Positions 35,459 through 47,589 of a stretch of 64,000 bases of DNA are shown piece after piece. Made by a program: the position numbers and the translations under genes. The notes below the pieces were generated by a model. That model did no database searches. It worked only from the letters and a program-made list of their open reading frames with translations, and had not been told where the DNA came from. Source of the stretch: Proteles cristata cristata (lineage: Eukaryota; Chordata; Mammalia; Carnivora; Hyaenidae); assembly GCA_017311185.1 (NCBI GenBank), contig JAESUZ010001506.1, positions 1,302,001 to 1,366,000 of the forward strand. The letters are read 5' to 3'. The first letter of the stretch is position 1, and every line of letters starts with the position of its first letter.

Positions 35459-36097
35459 TAAAGAAGAGTCTATATTTTTTAAGTAACCTTGGAATTGCAT
35501 AAGAGGGGGAGGTACAGATAAGGAGTTTGGGAGCAGTCCAAGCAGAAGGTAGAAGCTGAGATCATATGGAAAAGATTTGGGGCTGGGGAAAAAAAGGTGG
35601 GGAAATGAGAGCAATCACTCAAGAACTTGTAGGCACTTCTCATGTATTCTTGGAATTATCATCCCTGCATGAAAATCCCTTCATGTGACTGTGAAGCAAC
35701 CAATCTTCCTTTTCTGGGTTGCTAACTATTGAGGCAACATATTGCCTTAATTGCTTTCCTCTTTTTTTGCCTCCCCCAAAGATGCTGAGTAGGAAGAGAA
35801 TTAACATTCACCCCAAAAGGAGGCTACTACTGTTTCATCATGGAAAGGCTCTTTGTTTCTTCTACTTTGTGGCACCTAGAGAAGGTAGGACACTCCCTTC
35901 CACTGTACATTCAACACTATCTCTCTGTCTCTGTCTCTATCTCTATCTGCATCTATCTCACTAGCCCTTTACTTGTTCTAGCACTGGTTCCTTAAATGCC
36001 TTCCTCATTAATTTCTCTGTCAATGCCTTATTGATCTTTCATAGCATTCCTTTACTGGGAAGCCTTTACTAACTGCACTAGCTCACACTGACATCCT

Positions 36098-36472
36098 ATT
36101 AGGGACTGAGCTCTCTTCCCCCCAATTCATATGTTAAAGCTCTAACCTCCAATGTGACTGTATTTACATACAGAGCATTTAAAGAGGTAATTAAGGTTAA
36201 ATGAAGTCATAAGGATGGGGTCCTAATCCGATAGGACTGATGTCCTTGTAAGAAGAGGAAAAGACGCCAGGAGTGCAGCACACAGAAGAAAAGCCATGTG
36301 AGGACACAGAGAGAGGGTGGCCATTGGCAAGCCAAGGAGAGAGACCTCAGGAGAACCCTGCCAACACCTTGATCTCAGACTTCCAGCCTGCAGAAATGTG
36401 AGAAAATAAATTTATGTTGTTTAATACACCCAGTCTTCAGTATTTTGTTATGGCAGCCTGAGCAGCCTAAGA
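36098..36472 (+). mobile_element. MaLR-type LTR (MSTD/MLT1-like)
   Basis: It has the family layout: CCCCAATTCATATGTTAAAG near the start, TTTAAAGAGGTAATTAAGGT, TAATCCGATAGGACTGATGT, GCCATGTGAGGACACAGAGA, and an AATAAATTTATG polyadenylation-like region before TATTTTGTTATGGCAGCC at the end. It is a solitary, decayed LTR of an ancient non-autonomous element; no coding part is visible. Confidence 0.8.
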
Positions 36473-36764
36473 CCCTTCCCTCTGGAAATTTTTGGCCTTC
36501 TATGTAGCCTACCTCTTTGGTAGTTTACACTGTCTTGTTTTCAGTCTTTATATCAGATTTAAGTCTATTCTATTTACTGCTCGGTTGTTCTCACATTACT
36601 TCATCAAAATGTGTCTTATCTCCCAAGCACATTATCAACTCATAGGGAAAAAATCAGATTATGTAAGCATCTTTCATTCTAAAAGACCTAGAGAGAAGGT
36701 ATAGACTATGGGCACTCAACAAATCTAGCTTGCTTAAATAAGTGGTAATTAAAATACTTCTCTT

Positions 36765-36930
36765 AGTTACCAGCTATGTAACCTTGGATAAATTAATCCA
36801 CAGTTTTCACAGCTGTAAATGGGCAATAATTTTTATTTTTTAAATAGAATTTTTCTGAGATTGCAGTGGGGATTAAATGAGATAAAACTGTTTGGCATAT
36901 GGTAAGTGTTTCATTAAAAGAGAACTATTA
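36765..36930 (+). mobile_element. MIR SINE
   Basis: The text TACCAGCTATGTAACCTTGG, CAGTTTTCACAGCTGTAAAT and GGGATTAAATGAGATAAAAC fits MIR, with an extra AT-rich insert near 36,830. Confidence 0.7.
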
Positions 36931-36939
36931 TCATTATTA

Positions 36940-38284
36940 TTTTCTTTTGAAGCCACATCTGGGAAAATGAAAATGGTCTAACCCAGAAGACACAAAATCA
37001 CTGCAGATTCAGTTCTCTCCAGGGGATAAAGAAATATATTCCTCTTGTCTTTTGCTTTTTCTTGTTTTGAGATGAGCCAGAAAGAATTTTACTGGTTGAA
37101 AGAGACAAATAATGGAACCCAGGTTCCCTTTTCTCTCCACTGGCACTCCAAAATGGAACTTTTTGCCTCAGTAATGTTTTCTAGTCCCATTGGTTGTTAT
37201 GTTTCAGTTTAAATATCAATTTGACATGGCCAAAATATCAACTACAATATGCTCTATTTACAGAACACAGAAAATTTAAGGATGAAGAAATGTGAAAAGG
37301 TAAACTTACCAGTCCCTGAATGTGAAGGTCCTGATTTTTGCTTTAACTTTCTAATAATTCCCATGTCCTAAACATGATTCTGAACAGATTGTACAGAAAG
37401 ACAGCTTAAATGTATTAAGATCTTATTAGAAAATTTCTAATTTCCCACATGCAGATGGGGATGTAATCTGTTATAGAATATCAGCCTTTGTGGTGATTCA
37501 CTCCCCCAACTCCATTGACACAAGTCAGAAGAATTATTCTACAATTGTAAAATTTGCAAACCTGATAGATCTGAGGATTTAGATTGTTTTTTTATGAAGG
37601 ATCTGTTGCAATATTCACCTTTAATTTTCAATCTTTCAAGGATTCCTTCTATGGCTAGTTCAGGAATCTTTCCAATATTAAACAGACTTCCCACTCTCCA
37701 CTTCCTCACTGCCCCTCCCAAAGAGTTTAATCAATACTAATTGAACTTGGCATAAAATAGTTTATAAATTATTCTTATAAGTTGGCATGGACCCAAACCA
37801 TGTTTTTCCAGATCCTTGGATTCAATAGAGTAGCACCTGAAACCTCACAGCCAAGAAGCCTTGGTGAGTGGTTGTACAGCCTTAGCTGTCTGTTACCATA
37901 ACCCTTGCAGAATGGACATGTGAGTTGATCTATTGAGCTGCCAAGGGACTTTGGGGATTTGATTTTTGGTGAGTAATTTTTAGTATAATACCCATCTCAC
38001 TTTCAAAAAGGTGTGTGATAAAGTTTCTTGCTGGGGACCAAAAAGGGGAAAGAAATACTAAAGAGAATCAGGTTTCCTAGGGCATTAAATACAAAACTTA
38101 AAATAATAAAATTTTAAAAAGATATAGACACAAAGAATAGAAATACACACTACCTCAATATTTTGGTTTAAATAATTCCTTTTTATTTTTTTAAAAGTAT
38201 ACAATGGCACATGCTCATTGTATGTATAAATAATAATATAAATATGTATCAAACAAGAAAAACATCCCTCACTTTCCCCTGGCA
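36940..38284. other. Unique DNA, no recognised feature
   Basis: AT-rich, with no named repeats or supported exons. Confidence 0.3.
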
Positions 38285-38720
38285 TCCCAGTCTCTGAACA
38301 AAACCTATCATTAATATTTTAGTGTATGACCTTCTAGATTCCTCTATCCATACATATGCAGATTTCTTCACCTAAATAAATTACACTATGTATACCATTC
38401 TCTACTCTTGGTTTTTTAATCCAACAAAATGTTATGGTTCTCTTTTCTTGCCTATTCATATAAATCAACCTTCTTATGGTCTGTATATTAATTGCTGAAC
38501 CATAATTTCACCTGTCTCCTGCCAATAACATTTAGGTTGGTTCCAACTTTTTACCATCAGAATCAATGCTATAATGTCTGTATGATTACAATATCAATAT
38601 ACTGAGTATTTGTTAATAGTTCTCTAGGTTAATTACTTAATGTGGAAACCATGCCAAAAAAAAATACTCATTGATATTTTGATAAGTTCTGCCAAATTGC
38701 CCTATAAAGTGCTGAAACAA
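38285..38720 (-). mobile_element. Old L1 (L1M-age) fragment
   Basis: It shows the reverse L1M signature TTTAGGTTGGTTCCAACTTT, AATCAATGCTATAATGTCTG and GATAAGTTCTGCCAAATTGC. Confidence 0.65.
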
Positions 38721-38723
38721 TTT

Positions 38724-38832
38724 AAATATTTTATTTTTAAGTAATCTCTACACCCAACATGGGACTCAGCTCACAACCCCAGGAACAAGAGTCACATGCT
38801 TTATACCAAATGAGCTGGTCAGGCTCCCCAAA
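38724..38832 (-). mobile_element. Old truncated carnivore SINE
   Basis: TTTTTAAGTAATCTCTACAC, CCAACATGGGACTCAGCTCA, GAACAAGAGTCACATGCTTT and GAGCTGGTCAGGCTCCCC form an older carnivore SINE. Flanks GTGCTGAAACAATTTAAA and GGCTGCAAAAATTTAAA may be a worn target-site duplication. Confidence 0.75.
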
Positions 38833-39598
38833 GGCTGCAAAAATTTAAACTCTCAGAGCAGTATACATCCTTCACCAACTTTGAGCACTGTAGACAGTTT
38901 TCATTTTTACCTTATTTCCACATTTGTGTCTTTACAATGCAGGGCCTGGCTATCATTTACAAACTATGTGACAAAAGAGTTTAAAGTCTGAGCTCTTTAG
39001 GTTAAATAAAGACAATGAAATCTTACACACACACATACACACACACGTACACAAACACTTATCTTACTTTCCTAGTCCATATCTTCTCCTAACTATTTGA
39101 GAACTAGACAGGAATTCTTAGTCTTTTTTCCTAGGTGAAGCTTCCACTCCAAGTTTATGGGCTGCCAATCTCAACAGGATTCCTGATGGCAAAGAGTCCT
39201 CTCTTTTCTTGAGTGAGGAGCGTATTGAAATACAATCATTTGCCTACCCTTCCCTGACATGCTAGAGCTAATTCATGCTGGAATAAGAGAGAGAACTAAA
39301 GAATTTAGTGCAGTCCCATACTCTAGCCTAAAGCCCAACACGACTGACTTTCCTTCACAGAACTTGGTTGCGGAGCCTTCAAGAGGCTTTCTAAATGTGG
39401 CCCTGTCACTCTAGTGAGCTACCCATCCTACCCACTTCAGCACCTGGACAGCTCTCTCAGCACCACCTCTAGAGGGAGATCACAGTAAACAGTTTGTTGA
39501 GCCCTCTAGTGGCAGCTTTAGTTGTTGCACAACAGTCTTTTAGTTACTTAGGTAACACACAAAAGCATTACTGTTAAGCAGTAAGATCAAAGCATCTT
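38833..39598. other. Unique DNA with a short (CA)n
   Basis: A broken ACAC tract lies at about 39,026-39,048. I see no other feature. Confidence 0.4.
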
Positions 39599-39612
39599 AA
39601 GAATATAAAATG

Positions 39613-39825
39613 GGGGGCGCCTGAGTGGCTTAGTCGGTTAAGCGTCCGACTTTCGCTTGGGTCATGATCTCACGGTTCGTGGGTTCGAGCCCCGCGTCGG
39701 GCTCTGTGCTGACTGCCAGCTCAGAGCCTGGAGCCTGTTTCAGTCTGTGACTCCCTCTCTCTCTGACCCTCCCCTGCTCACGCTGTCTCTCTCTCTCTCC
39801 TAGAAACAAATAAAACATTAAAAAA
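39613..39825 (+). mobile_element. Feline SINE, young subgroup
   Basis: It carries GACTTTCGCTTGGGTCATGA, GTGCTGACTGCCAGCTCAGA and the tail TCCTAGAAACAAATAAAACA. A perfect 14-bp target-site duplication, AAGAATATAAAATG, lies at 39,599-39,612 and 39,826-39,839. Confidence 0.97.
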
Positions 39826-40104
39826 AAGAATATAAAATGAATATTAATATAAATATGAAAATGAATATGAATATAAATATGAAAATGTCTATTACCCTGT
39901 TCACTCTTCCATTATCAAAGATAATCACTGATAATACACACCCATATACTTACCCACACTTCTTTGTGTGTGAACTGAATCAGTCTAGACCCATTTGCTT
40001 TTATTTTCAGCTAATACAATTCCTAGATTTTTTTAAATCTGTGTGTACATGAATATTCTCATATTCATGGAAAAAAGTATGAAGGAGAGGTTGAAAGTAT
40101 ATGT

Positions 40105-40535
40105 GCTGGCTACAGACTACTCATGAACCCTAACTCTACCATTTCCTAATTGTCTGACATTGGCCAAATCATTTAAGTTCTCTGTGTCTCAGTTCACTCA
40201 TCTGTAGAGCAGGGATAATAAAAATTCATACCTTAGGGATGCCTGGGTGACTCAGTTGGTTAAGCATCCGACTTCAGCTCAGGTCATGATCTCAAGGTTT
40301 GTGAGTTCAAGCCCCACGTTGGGCTCTGTGCTGACAGCTCAGAGCTTGAAGACTGCTTCTGATTCTGTGTCTCCCTCTCTCTCTGCCCCTCCCCCCACTC
40401 ACACAAACTTTCTCTCTCTCTCTCTCTCAAAAATAAACATTTTTTTTAAAATTTAAAAATTCATACCTTAGAGGGATTTTAGGGGAGATAAATGATAACA
40501 TATAAGTAAACATTCAATAACTCTTAGCTACTATT
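40105..40535 (+). mobile_element. MIR SINE, split by a feline SINE
   Basis: The left part reads CTAACTCTACCATTTCCTAA and CAGTTCACTCATCTGTAGAG. The right part, after the SINE, reads GAGATAAATGATAACATATA and ACATTCAATAACTCTTAGCT. Together they are a near-complete MIR. Confidence 0.85.
40236..40455 (+). mobile_element. Feline SINE inside a MIR
   Basis: It begins GGGATGCCTGGGTGACTCAG. The target-site duplication AAAATTCATACCTTA is perfect at 40,221-40,235 and 40,456-40,470. Confidence 0.97.
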
Positions 40536-40559
40536 ATTATTACTACTACTATTAATTTC

Positions 40560-40745
40560 ATATTAATTGGAACATAGAATTCCATAATATGGTTATATCA
40601 TAAATTATGTAATGGCCCTTTAACCAAAGGATATTTCTGTTGTTTTCTAGTTGTCCTCTATTGCAAATGATGCTATAACAAACATTGCAGTATATATGTG
40701 TCTTTATGCTTACATGTACATGATTCTTTAAGATCTATTCCCAGT
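40560..40745 (-). mobile_element. Old L1 (L1M-age) fragment
   Basis: It reads like other reverse L1M pieces: AATTCCATAATATGGTTATA, CTATTGCAAATGATGCTATA and AACAAACATTGCAGTATATA. Confidence 0.55.
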
Positions 40746-41697
40746 ATGAGAGCGAAAACTTTTCAGTGAACCTCTAAAGTCTCTGAGAGTCCATGTCATT
40801 GATTGACTTGCACAGTGCTTCTGACCGAGGTTGAGGGTCAATTTCCCCTAGAGAATTGGTGTCAGTGGAGGCAGAAGAGCTATAAAGAAAAACAGGGCAT
40901 GAACAGTGCATAGAAGAGACTGAGGATGATAGGTGGGGTACACTACTTTAGATGGGGTGGTTAACAAAGACTTCTCTGTATGAATGAAATTAGGAAAGGG
41001 ATCTGAAAGAGGTGAAGAAAAAACCCTCAAAAACTAAACATAGCAAATAGTTTATAAATATGTGGGACCAGGAAACAGTCCTGACTTTCTGGTCCTTTCT
41101 TCCCATCCTCCAATGAAAGCAAACCTTGAATCCACCCCTCTACTCCTCCTACATACCTATACATTGTCTTTATTTATCTTGGAGTTCTTCTGCATCCACC
41201 TTCCCCTAACTTGAACATTATCATTTAGCTGGCATTACTTAATTTCTTGTGTTTCATAGTCCCCCAGCTTCTAACCAGAACAGGATCCTGCGTTGTGCAT
41301 TCTGTGAGCACTCCAATGTTAACTGGCTGGGATGAGACTGCTGTTAAAATTAATCCCTAAGGTTGCTATGCAACACAGCCCTTGGTCACTGGAATACACT
41401 CTACTCAGTGACATGAGAACATGAAAGGGGAAGCATTCAAATGTGTATTCTATGGGTGTCAATATTCTGAACAAAATGAGTCCTTCACTAAGACCTTGGG
41501 CTTTAGTCAAAGGAAAGCTATTTTTTGCTGGAGCACTTTATTAGATGTGGGAGTTCATGTTTTTTGGTATGGGCCTAAAGGCATCCAAGGGCTTATGGAA
41601 CTTATTTTGCTCTAATGTATTTTGTTCTGAGTTTCAATTGTACCAATTAGGCTGCTTTTGGCTGCAAGAAAGGGAAACCAAATTGCAGCTCGCTTAA
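40746..41697. other. Unique DNA, no recognised feature
   Basis: I see no repeat or supported exon. Confidence 0.3.
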
Positions 41698-41712
41698 AAA
41701 TAAAGAAACTGT

Positions 41713-41928
41713 GGGGTGCCTGGGTGGCTCAGTCGGTTAAGCATCCGACTTCGGCTCAGGTCACGATCTCACGGTTTGTGGGTTCGAGCCCATGTCGGGC
41801 TCTGTGCTGACAGCTAACTCAGAGCCTGGAGCGTGTTTCAGATTCTGTGTCCCCTCTCTCTCTGACCCTCCCCTGCTCATGTTGTCTCTCTCTCAGAAAT
41901 ATTTTTTTTTAATTAAAAAAATTTTTTT
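41713..41928 (+). mobile_element. Feline SINE
   Basis: It starts GGGGTGCCTGGGTGGCTCAG. A perfect 15-bp target-site duplication, AAATAAAGAAACTGT, lies at 41,698-41,712 and 41,929-41,943. Confidence 0.97.
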
Positions 41929-42370
41929 AAATAAAGAAACTGTATAGCCTCATTAAACAAGTCCAGAGGGGGCTGACCCCAAGATGATTTATTCAGAAGT
42001 TAAATGGCATTATCAAGGATTCAGATTCTTTCTGTTTTTTGCTTCCTTACCCTCAGCAAAGCAGGGTGGCTCCTCAGGCTGGCTTCTCTCAGTCCTGAAA
42101 TGGCATGCAGTTCCAGGCACCATTGCAGCTATGACAAAAAAGCGGACTGTGCCTTACAGTGTGTCTTGAGACCCAGGAAAATTCAGAAACCCTCTGGAAT
42201 TTTCACTTATTATTGGCTAGAACTGATTCACATGTACATGTCTAAATCAACAAATGACAACAGAATGGGCCTACCAGTCCCATTCAGCACCCTTCAAGTA
42301 TTGCTGGCATCTAGTGACATGGACATAGATTGGGCCCATTTCTCACAGAGGAAAGTAAACATTTATTTCA

Positions 42371-43072
42371 TTTTTAAAATATAATTTATTGTCAATTGGC
42401 TTCCATACAATATCCAGTGCTCATCCCAACAAATGCACTCCACAATGCCCATCACCCATTTTCCCCTCTCCTCCACACCCCCCCATCAATTCTTGATTTG
42501 TTCTCTGTATTTAAGAGTCCTTTATGGTTTGCCTCACTCCCTCTCTGTTTGCAACTTTTCCCCCCTTTACCTCCCCCATGGTCTTTTGTTAAGTTTCTCA
42601 AGATCCACATATGAATGAAAACATATGGTATATGTCTTTCTCTGACTGACTTATTTCACTTAGCATAATACCCTCCAGCTCCATCCATGTTGCTGCAAAT
42701 GGCATGGTTTCATTCTTTCTCATTGCCAAGTAGTATTCCATTGTATATATAACCCACATCTTCTTTACACATTCATCCATCCATGGACATTTGGGCTCCT
42801 TCCATACTTCGGCTATTGTTGAAAGTGCTGCTATAAACATTGGGGTACATGTGCCCCTATGCATCAGCATTTCTTTATCCTTTGATTAAATTTCTAGCAG
42901 TGCTATTGCTGGATCATAGGGGAGTTCTATTTTAATTTTTTTGAGGAATCTCCACATTGTTTTCCAGAGCAGCTGCACCAGTTTGCATTCCCACCAACAG
43001 TGCAAGAGGGTTCCTGTTTCTCCACACCCTGGCCAGTCTCCTGGTTTGTTCATTTTAGCCATTCTGGGAAGG
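42371..43072 (-). mobile_element. 5'-truncated LINE-1
   Basis: From left to right on the plus strand it reads the reverse 3' UTR (AATTTATTGTCAATTGGCTT, GTGCTCATCCCAACAAATGC), then reverse ORF2 end (TCCATGTTGCTGCAAATGGC, ACATTGGGGTACATGTGCCC). A 90-codon ORF2 remnant lies at 42,870-42,598 (minus), with IYTMEYYLAMRKNETMPFAA. Confidence 0.93.
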
Positions 43073-43140
43073 TAGACATTTAAACCAAGTCAACATTATA
43101 TTGGAAAAGAAAAGGGTGAAGATTGCTGGAGTTTGGGTAC

Positions 43141-43790
43141 TATATTAGTTTATGAAAGCTGCTATAACAAAATACCACTGTCTGGGCAACTTAAAAACAA
43201 TATAAATTTATTTTCTCACAATTCTGGAAGCTTGAAGTCCAATATCAAGTATCAGCAAGATCAGTTTCTTCTGAACCTTCTCTCCTTGGCTTGTATATGG
43301 CCATCTGCTCTATCCCTTTCTCATCTATGTCATCATATGGTGTTCCCTGTGAACATGTCTGTGTCCAGATTTCCACTTGTTTTTTTTAAAAATTTTTAAA
43401 TGTTTATTTATTTTTGAGAGTGAGAGAGAGAGACAGAGAATGAGCAAGGGAGGGGCAGAGAGAGAGGGAGACACAGAATCTAAAGCAGTCTCCAGGCTCT
43501 GAGCTGTCAGCACAGTGCTTGAACCCATGAACCATGAGATCATAACCTGAGATGAAGTTGGATGCTCAACCAACTGAGCCACTCAGGCATCCCCCCACCC
43601 CAGATTTCTCCTTATGAGGATACCAGCCATATTAGATTAGGAACTCCCCCAATGACCTCTTTTTAACTTAATTATCTTTGTAAAGACTGTCTCCAAATGC
43701 AATCACATTCTGAGGTCCTGGGGGTTACGACCTCAATGTACGGATTTTGGGTGGGACACAATTCAGCCCATAACAGCTACCAACAATGAC
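43141..43790 (-). mobile_element. MaLR-type LTR, split by a feline SINE
   Basis: It is the reverse complement of the family seen at 36,098-36,472: GAAAGCTGCTATAACAAAAT, TTTATTTTCTCACAATTCTG, TCTCCTTGGCTTGTATATGG, and beyond the SINE CATATTAGATTAGGAACTCC and ACACAATTCAGCCCATAACA. No coding sequence is associated with it. Confidence 0.85.
43380..43601 (-). mobile_element. Feline SINE inside the LTR
   Basis: It ends GAGCCACTCAGGCATCC. Flanks CAGATTTCCACTT (43,366) and CAGATTTCTCCTT (43,602) are its target-site duplication with two mismatches. Confidence 0.94.
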
Positions 43791-43894
43791 TGCCACTAGT
43801 TATTTGCAGAGTATACAGGAACCAAAAATAAGGAAATCCAAGTTACTCATGATCTCACTATCCTACTCATGATCTCACTATCCACAGGGCACAC

Positions 43895-44215
43895 TCTATA
43901 TATCCTTGCAAACTTCTGTTACACTGATGCACATACCGTAGACACATGTTGTTTTTACTGAAATGGCATCTAACTGTGCCTACTGTTTTCAGTCTGCTTT
44001 TTTGGCCTTACCATGTCTTAACATCTCTCCATGTCTACTCTATTTTTAACAGCTGCAGTGCATTCCACCATATGGATCTTATATTGCTGAGTACTTGAGA
44101 AATTTCCACTTTTTATTAGAAGAAACACTGCAGTGCACACCTTTATAGGTAGATCAGTTGCATTTCTAGCATTTCTTTAAGATCAATTTCTAGAAGTGGA
44201 ATTTCTTACTTATTC
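43895..44215 (-). mobile_element. Old L1 (L1M-age) fragment
   Basis: It carries the reverse L1M text ACAGCTGCAGTGCATTCCAC, CATATGGATCTTATATTGCT and TCAATTTCTAGAAGTGGAAT. Confidence 0.65.
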
Positions 44216-45211
44216 TCTCCTGAAATGCTGACTCAAGAAGCCCTGGGCCTTTTAGTTGTCATGTCACTACAGTCACTGTCATTCTAGAGCTGAAAGATAG
44301 GCCAGAGAAAGCAGAGAAGGGAGCTCCTTCTCTTCTCCACAGGATTCTTTTAGCACCCAGAGAATGAGTGATCTACCATTAAGTCTTACACTCCATGATT
44401 TGCTTTATAATCAGTTGGCAGAAACATGACAAAAATGTATGTTTTAGGGGCAAGGAAGCAAAGGACTTCACATTCATGGGACTTCACACCCAGATCAGTC
44501 ATAAAACCCTCCCTCAATAGTTTTAAGTGACAATTACAAATATCTCAGGACTATCTCCCATCTACCTCTCAGAAGTGAAAATTAAAATTAGTTTCTCATC
44601 ATGCTTTTGTAAATTGGTATCTAAGTCTAAAAAGAAAATAAGATATATACAATATTCCCATGGAAGTTCCCCCATGCCAAGGATGTGATGTGAGCAGCAG
44701 AGTGGGGTTGAAGGCATACCAGACAGGATGTGGGGTCATCTCAGTCCCTGGCTTTGGCACTGTGCTTCCGTGAACAGGTTTGCTAACGTGTCACTGCAAA
44801 CCACACCCACTACACTTGTGTCCCACAGCAATAAAAGTAATACCTGATGTAAAGAGGCTTTCTGGAAGGTTAAGACTCTACATCCCAATCAAGCTTATTT
44901 TCAAGCATTGAAAATAATTATAGAATAACGTTGTAAAATTACCAAGTCCTTTCTTAATAATTCCTATTTTAACCTTCTGATCAGTTCTTAAAGTAATTTT
45001 TGTAATAGGACTTTTTACCTCCACATAATCAAATGAGCCTTCTATTTGAAACTATCTACCACTCTCAAAATAATTTAAAAAACTGAATGTAAGCTCCATG
45101 AGGGTGTGGCCATTTATTTTCTTTTCTTTTCTTTCTTTCATTTTTGTTTGTTTGTTCACTACCTGTAGTATAATTGCTGTTTGATAAATATTGTGGAGAG
45201 AAAAAAATAAT
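44216..45211. other. Unique DNA, no recognised feature
   Basis: There is a short TTTTCTTTC-rich patch near 45,118-45,140. I see nothing else that I can name. Confidence 0.3.
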
Positions 45212-45455
45212 GGTTGGATGACTAACATTTGTTGCACACTTGCATGTGCCAGAAACAGTGCTAAGAGTAGTATATATATTATATCATAGTAATTCCATAT
45301 GGAAGATGCTATTATTCCTCCATTTTACAGATCAACAAACTGAGGCTTAAAGAAGTTTTACATTTTTTTCCACTCAAACTGCTACTATGCAGCAGAGTTG
45401 GGATTACAATCATGTCTGAATTTTAAACCTGTGCTCTTAACTATGACACTGTGTA
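45212..45455 (-). mobile_element. MIR SINE
   Basis: Reverse MIR, near full length: ATGTGCCAGAAACAGTGCTA, CTCCATTTTACAGATCAACA, AACTGAGGCTTAAAGAAG and TGTGCTCTTAACTATGACAC. Confidence 0.85.
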
Positions 45456-45974
45456 GAAGAAATTCAAAGTATCAGCAACTTCCAGTACCTTAACAGAAGA
45501 TGATCCCAAAGAGAAACAATGGAACTGAATCTTTTGAGTGCCATCATCTTTTTCAAAGAGCACTATTAGAGTCATCCTCATTGATAATTTAGGCAATCCA
45601 TCATTTTAGCCATTGCAACACAGCAGCAACCAACTGGTGGTCTATATTTATTTTGAAAGTAATCAAGGTTATAAGCCTAGTGTTTTTGAAATTTATTTGG
45701 AATGAATCAAAGGTCAAGGAAGCAGGTTATGTAGACAAGGCTGTAAGTATATTAGAGATATAGTTATAGGTACATGTGTACAACAGCAGTTTTCTCCACA
45801 CAGTCAATCGTATTTATTGGGCATCTACAAAGGATCTGTTATTGACAAGACAGAGGAGAAGTTTAACACATAATTCTCTCTTTTAAAGAAGTTCGTTCTG
45901 TTTAGACAGTTAAAACAAACACACCTGAAACAACTCAAAGGTTAAAAAAAAAAATAGCATATATACTCAAGATG

Positions 45975-46172
45975 ACATGTGGGCTCCACAAAACATTATT
46001 TAATCCTCTCAATCACCTGTAAGGAAGGGATTGTTGTCCCCAGTATGCTAATGAGGAGAGAAAGGCACAGAGAGGCTAGTGACCCAAGTCACACAGCTTG
46101 TATGTAGGAATGTCAGAGCTGTCCCCACATTCACCTGATTCGGAAGGTCATCCACTTAACCACCAGACTTCA
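45975..46172 (-). mobile_element. MIR SINE
   Basis: TTATTTAATCCTCTCAATCA, GGCACAGAGAGGCTAGTGAC and TCACACAGCTTGTATGTAGG form a reverse MIR ending at ACTTAACCACCAG. Confidence 0.75.
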
Positions 46173-46550
46173 CTGGCTCCAAAGAAAGACACTGCTAGTG
46201 GTCAAAATCATCAGGAAACAGTAATGAAGAAATGGGACTTGAGCTTGACCTTGAAGGGCAAACAGGAGTTGGACAGGCAGACAGAAACAGACAAGACACC
46301 ATAAGATGCCAAAAAGCATGCACAAAAGCCCAGAGGTGAGAATTAGCCTAACACAGAGGGCAAGGGAACAGGGAGGTAGGACTACCTGACTGATGGGAAG
46401 AAGTGAGAAATGAGTAGGAAGTAAGGGCAGATTATGAGAAGTCTTGAATTCAGGTGAGGCAGGAAAGGGTGAGGGAAGAGTCTGAGTATGTTGTGCTATG
46501 CAGATGGGAAGATGTTTGAGCATGGATGCAATATCAAAAGTCAGTTAGGC

Positions 46551-46772
46551 CAGTGGCTCTTAACAAAGATGCCTTTACCTTCCAGGGGAGACATGGCAAT
46601 GTCTGGAGACATTTTTGGTTGTCACAACTGGAGAAGGTGCTACCTGTATCTAGTAGGTTGAGGACAGGGATGCTGTTAAACACAATACAATGCAAAGAAC
46701 AGCCTCCCCGCCCTGCCCCCCAACAAAGGAGTATCCACCCAAACTGTCACTGTGCCAAAGTTGAGAAACACT
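46551..46772 (+). mobile_element. MER20 (hAT-Charlie DNA transposon)
   Basis: It is a near-complete MER20: CAGTGGCTCTTAAC at one end, GGCAATGTCTGGAGACATTT, TTGGTTGTCACAACTGG, GGGATGCTGTTAAAC and the inverted end GTTGAGAAACACT. The 8-bp target-site duplication expected for hAT elements survives as AGTTAGGC (46,543-46,550) and AGTTTGGC (46,773-46,780). In other placental mammals MER20 copies are known to act as regulatory elements. Confidence 0.9.
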
Positions 46773-47049
46773 AGTTTGGCAGATAGTGTGGTGATAGCTG
46801 TCAAGATGCAACAGAGGGAAGAAGATGGAAGGAAACAGCCCAGAGAAGCACTCATTCAGGGAGACAGAAGAGAGACCAGGTTTAGGGGGGTGGAGGCAGG
46901 ATGATTAGGAAACAGCAAACCCTCCAAGTAGTTCAAAAGAAAAAGAAGGATGCAATCTGTAATTCCTCTTACAGGTAGTTTTCCACAGAATGTGGGAAAA
47001 CTAAGTTTAAGACTTTTTTATTTTGAATCATCTAAGGGCACCTTATTTT

Positions 47050-47288
47050 ATGATTGAAAACTTGTAAATGACATACAACTGCAAGAAAATTGCCACCATG
47101 AGGGTGTAGGGCACAGAGCTCTAACTGTAGCAGTAACATTTTCATTCTTTTTTTAAAGCAAAAGCTGAAGCAAATTTGACAAAATGTTAACATCTGTTAA
47201 ATTTGGATGGTGGGTACATGAGTATCTGTTATATTATTCTCTGTACCTTATGTATACTTGAAAATTTTCATGATTAACAAAAAACAGG
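47050..47288 (+). mobile_element. Old L1 (L1M-age) 3' end
   Basis: It reads GTTAACATCTGTTAAATTTG, TATATTATTCTCTGTACCTT and ACTTGAAAATTTTCATGATT, then an A-rich end, which fits an old L1 3' UTR. Confidence 0.6.
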
Positions 47289-47369
47289 ATGGAGGAAGGA
47301 AGAAAAAAGTCTTGGAGCCGCAGCTGATAATTGTCATTAGAATTTGTATCAGTATTTATTAGTATCATT

Positions 47370-47582
47370 TTTAAGTTTATTTATTTGAGAGAGAAGGAGA
47401 GAGCACAAGCACAAATAGGGGAGGAACAGAGAGAGAGGAAGAGAGAGAGAGAATCCCAAGCAGGCTCTACACTGTTATCACAGAGCCCAATGTGGGGCTC
47501 AAACTCATAAACCATGAGATCATGACCTGAGCTAAAATCAGGAGTGGGACGCTTAACTGACTGAGCTGCCCAAGCACTCTCC
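47370..47582 (-). mobile_element. Carnivore SINE, first of a triple
   Basis: An older copy: AATCCCAAGCAGGCTCTACA, GTGGGGCTCAAACTCATAAA, ending GAGCTGCCCAAGCACTC. It lies head-to-tail with the next two. Confidence 0.9.
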
Positions 47583-47589
47583 TGTCATT

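Noticed and set aside
46170..46523. A 117-codon minus-strand frame with signal-like leucines
   Set aside because: There is no good start context, splice signal or known motif. The hydrophobic look comes from purine-rich plus-strand DNA read in reverse.
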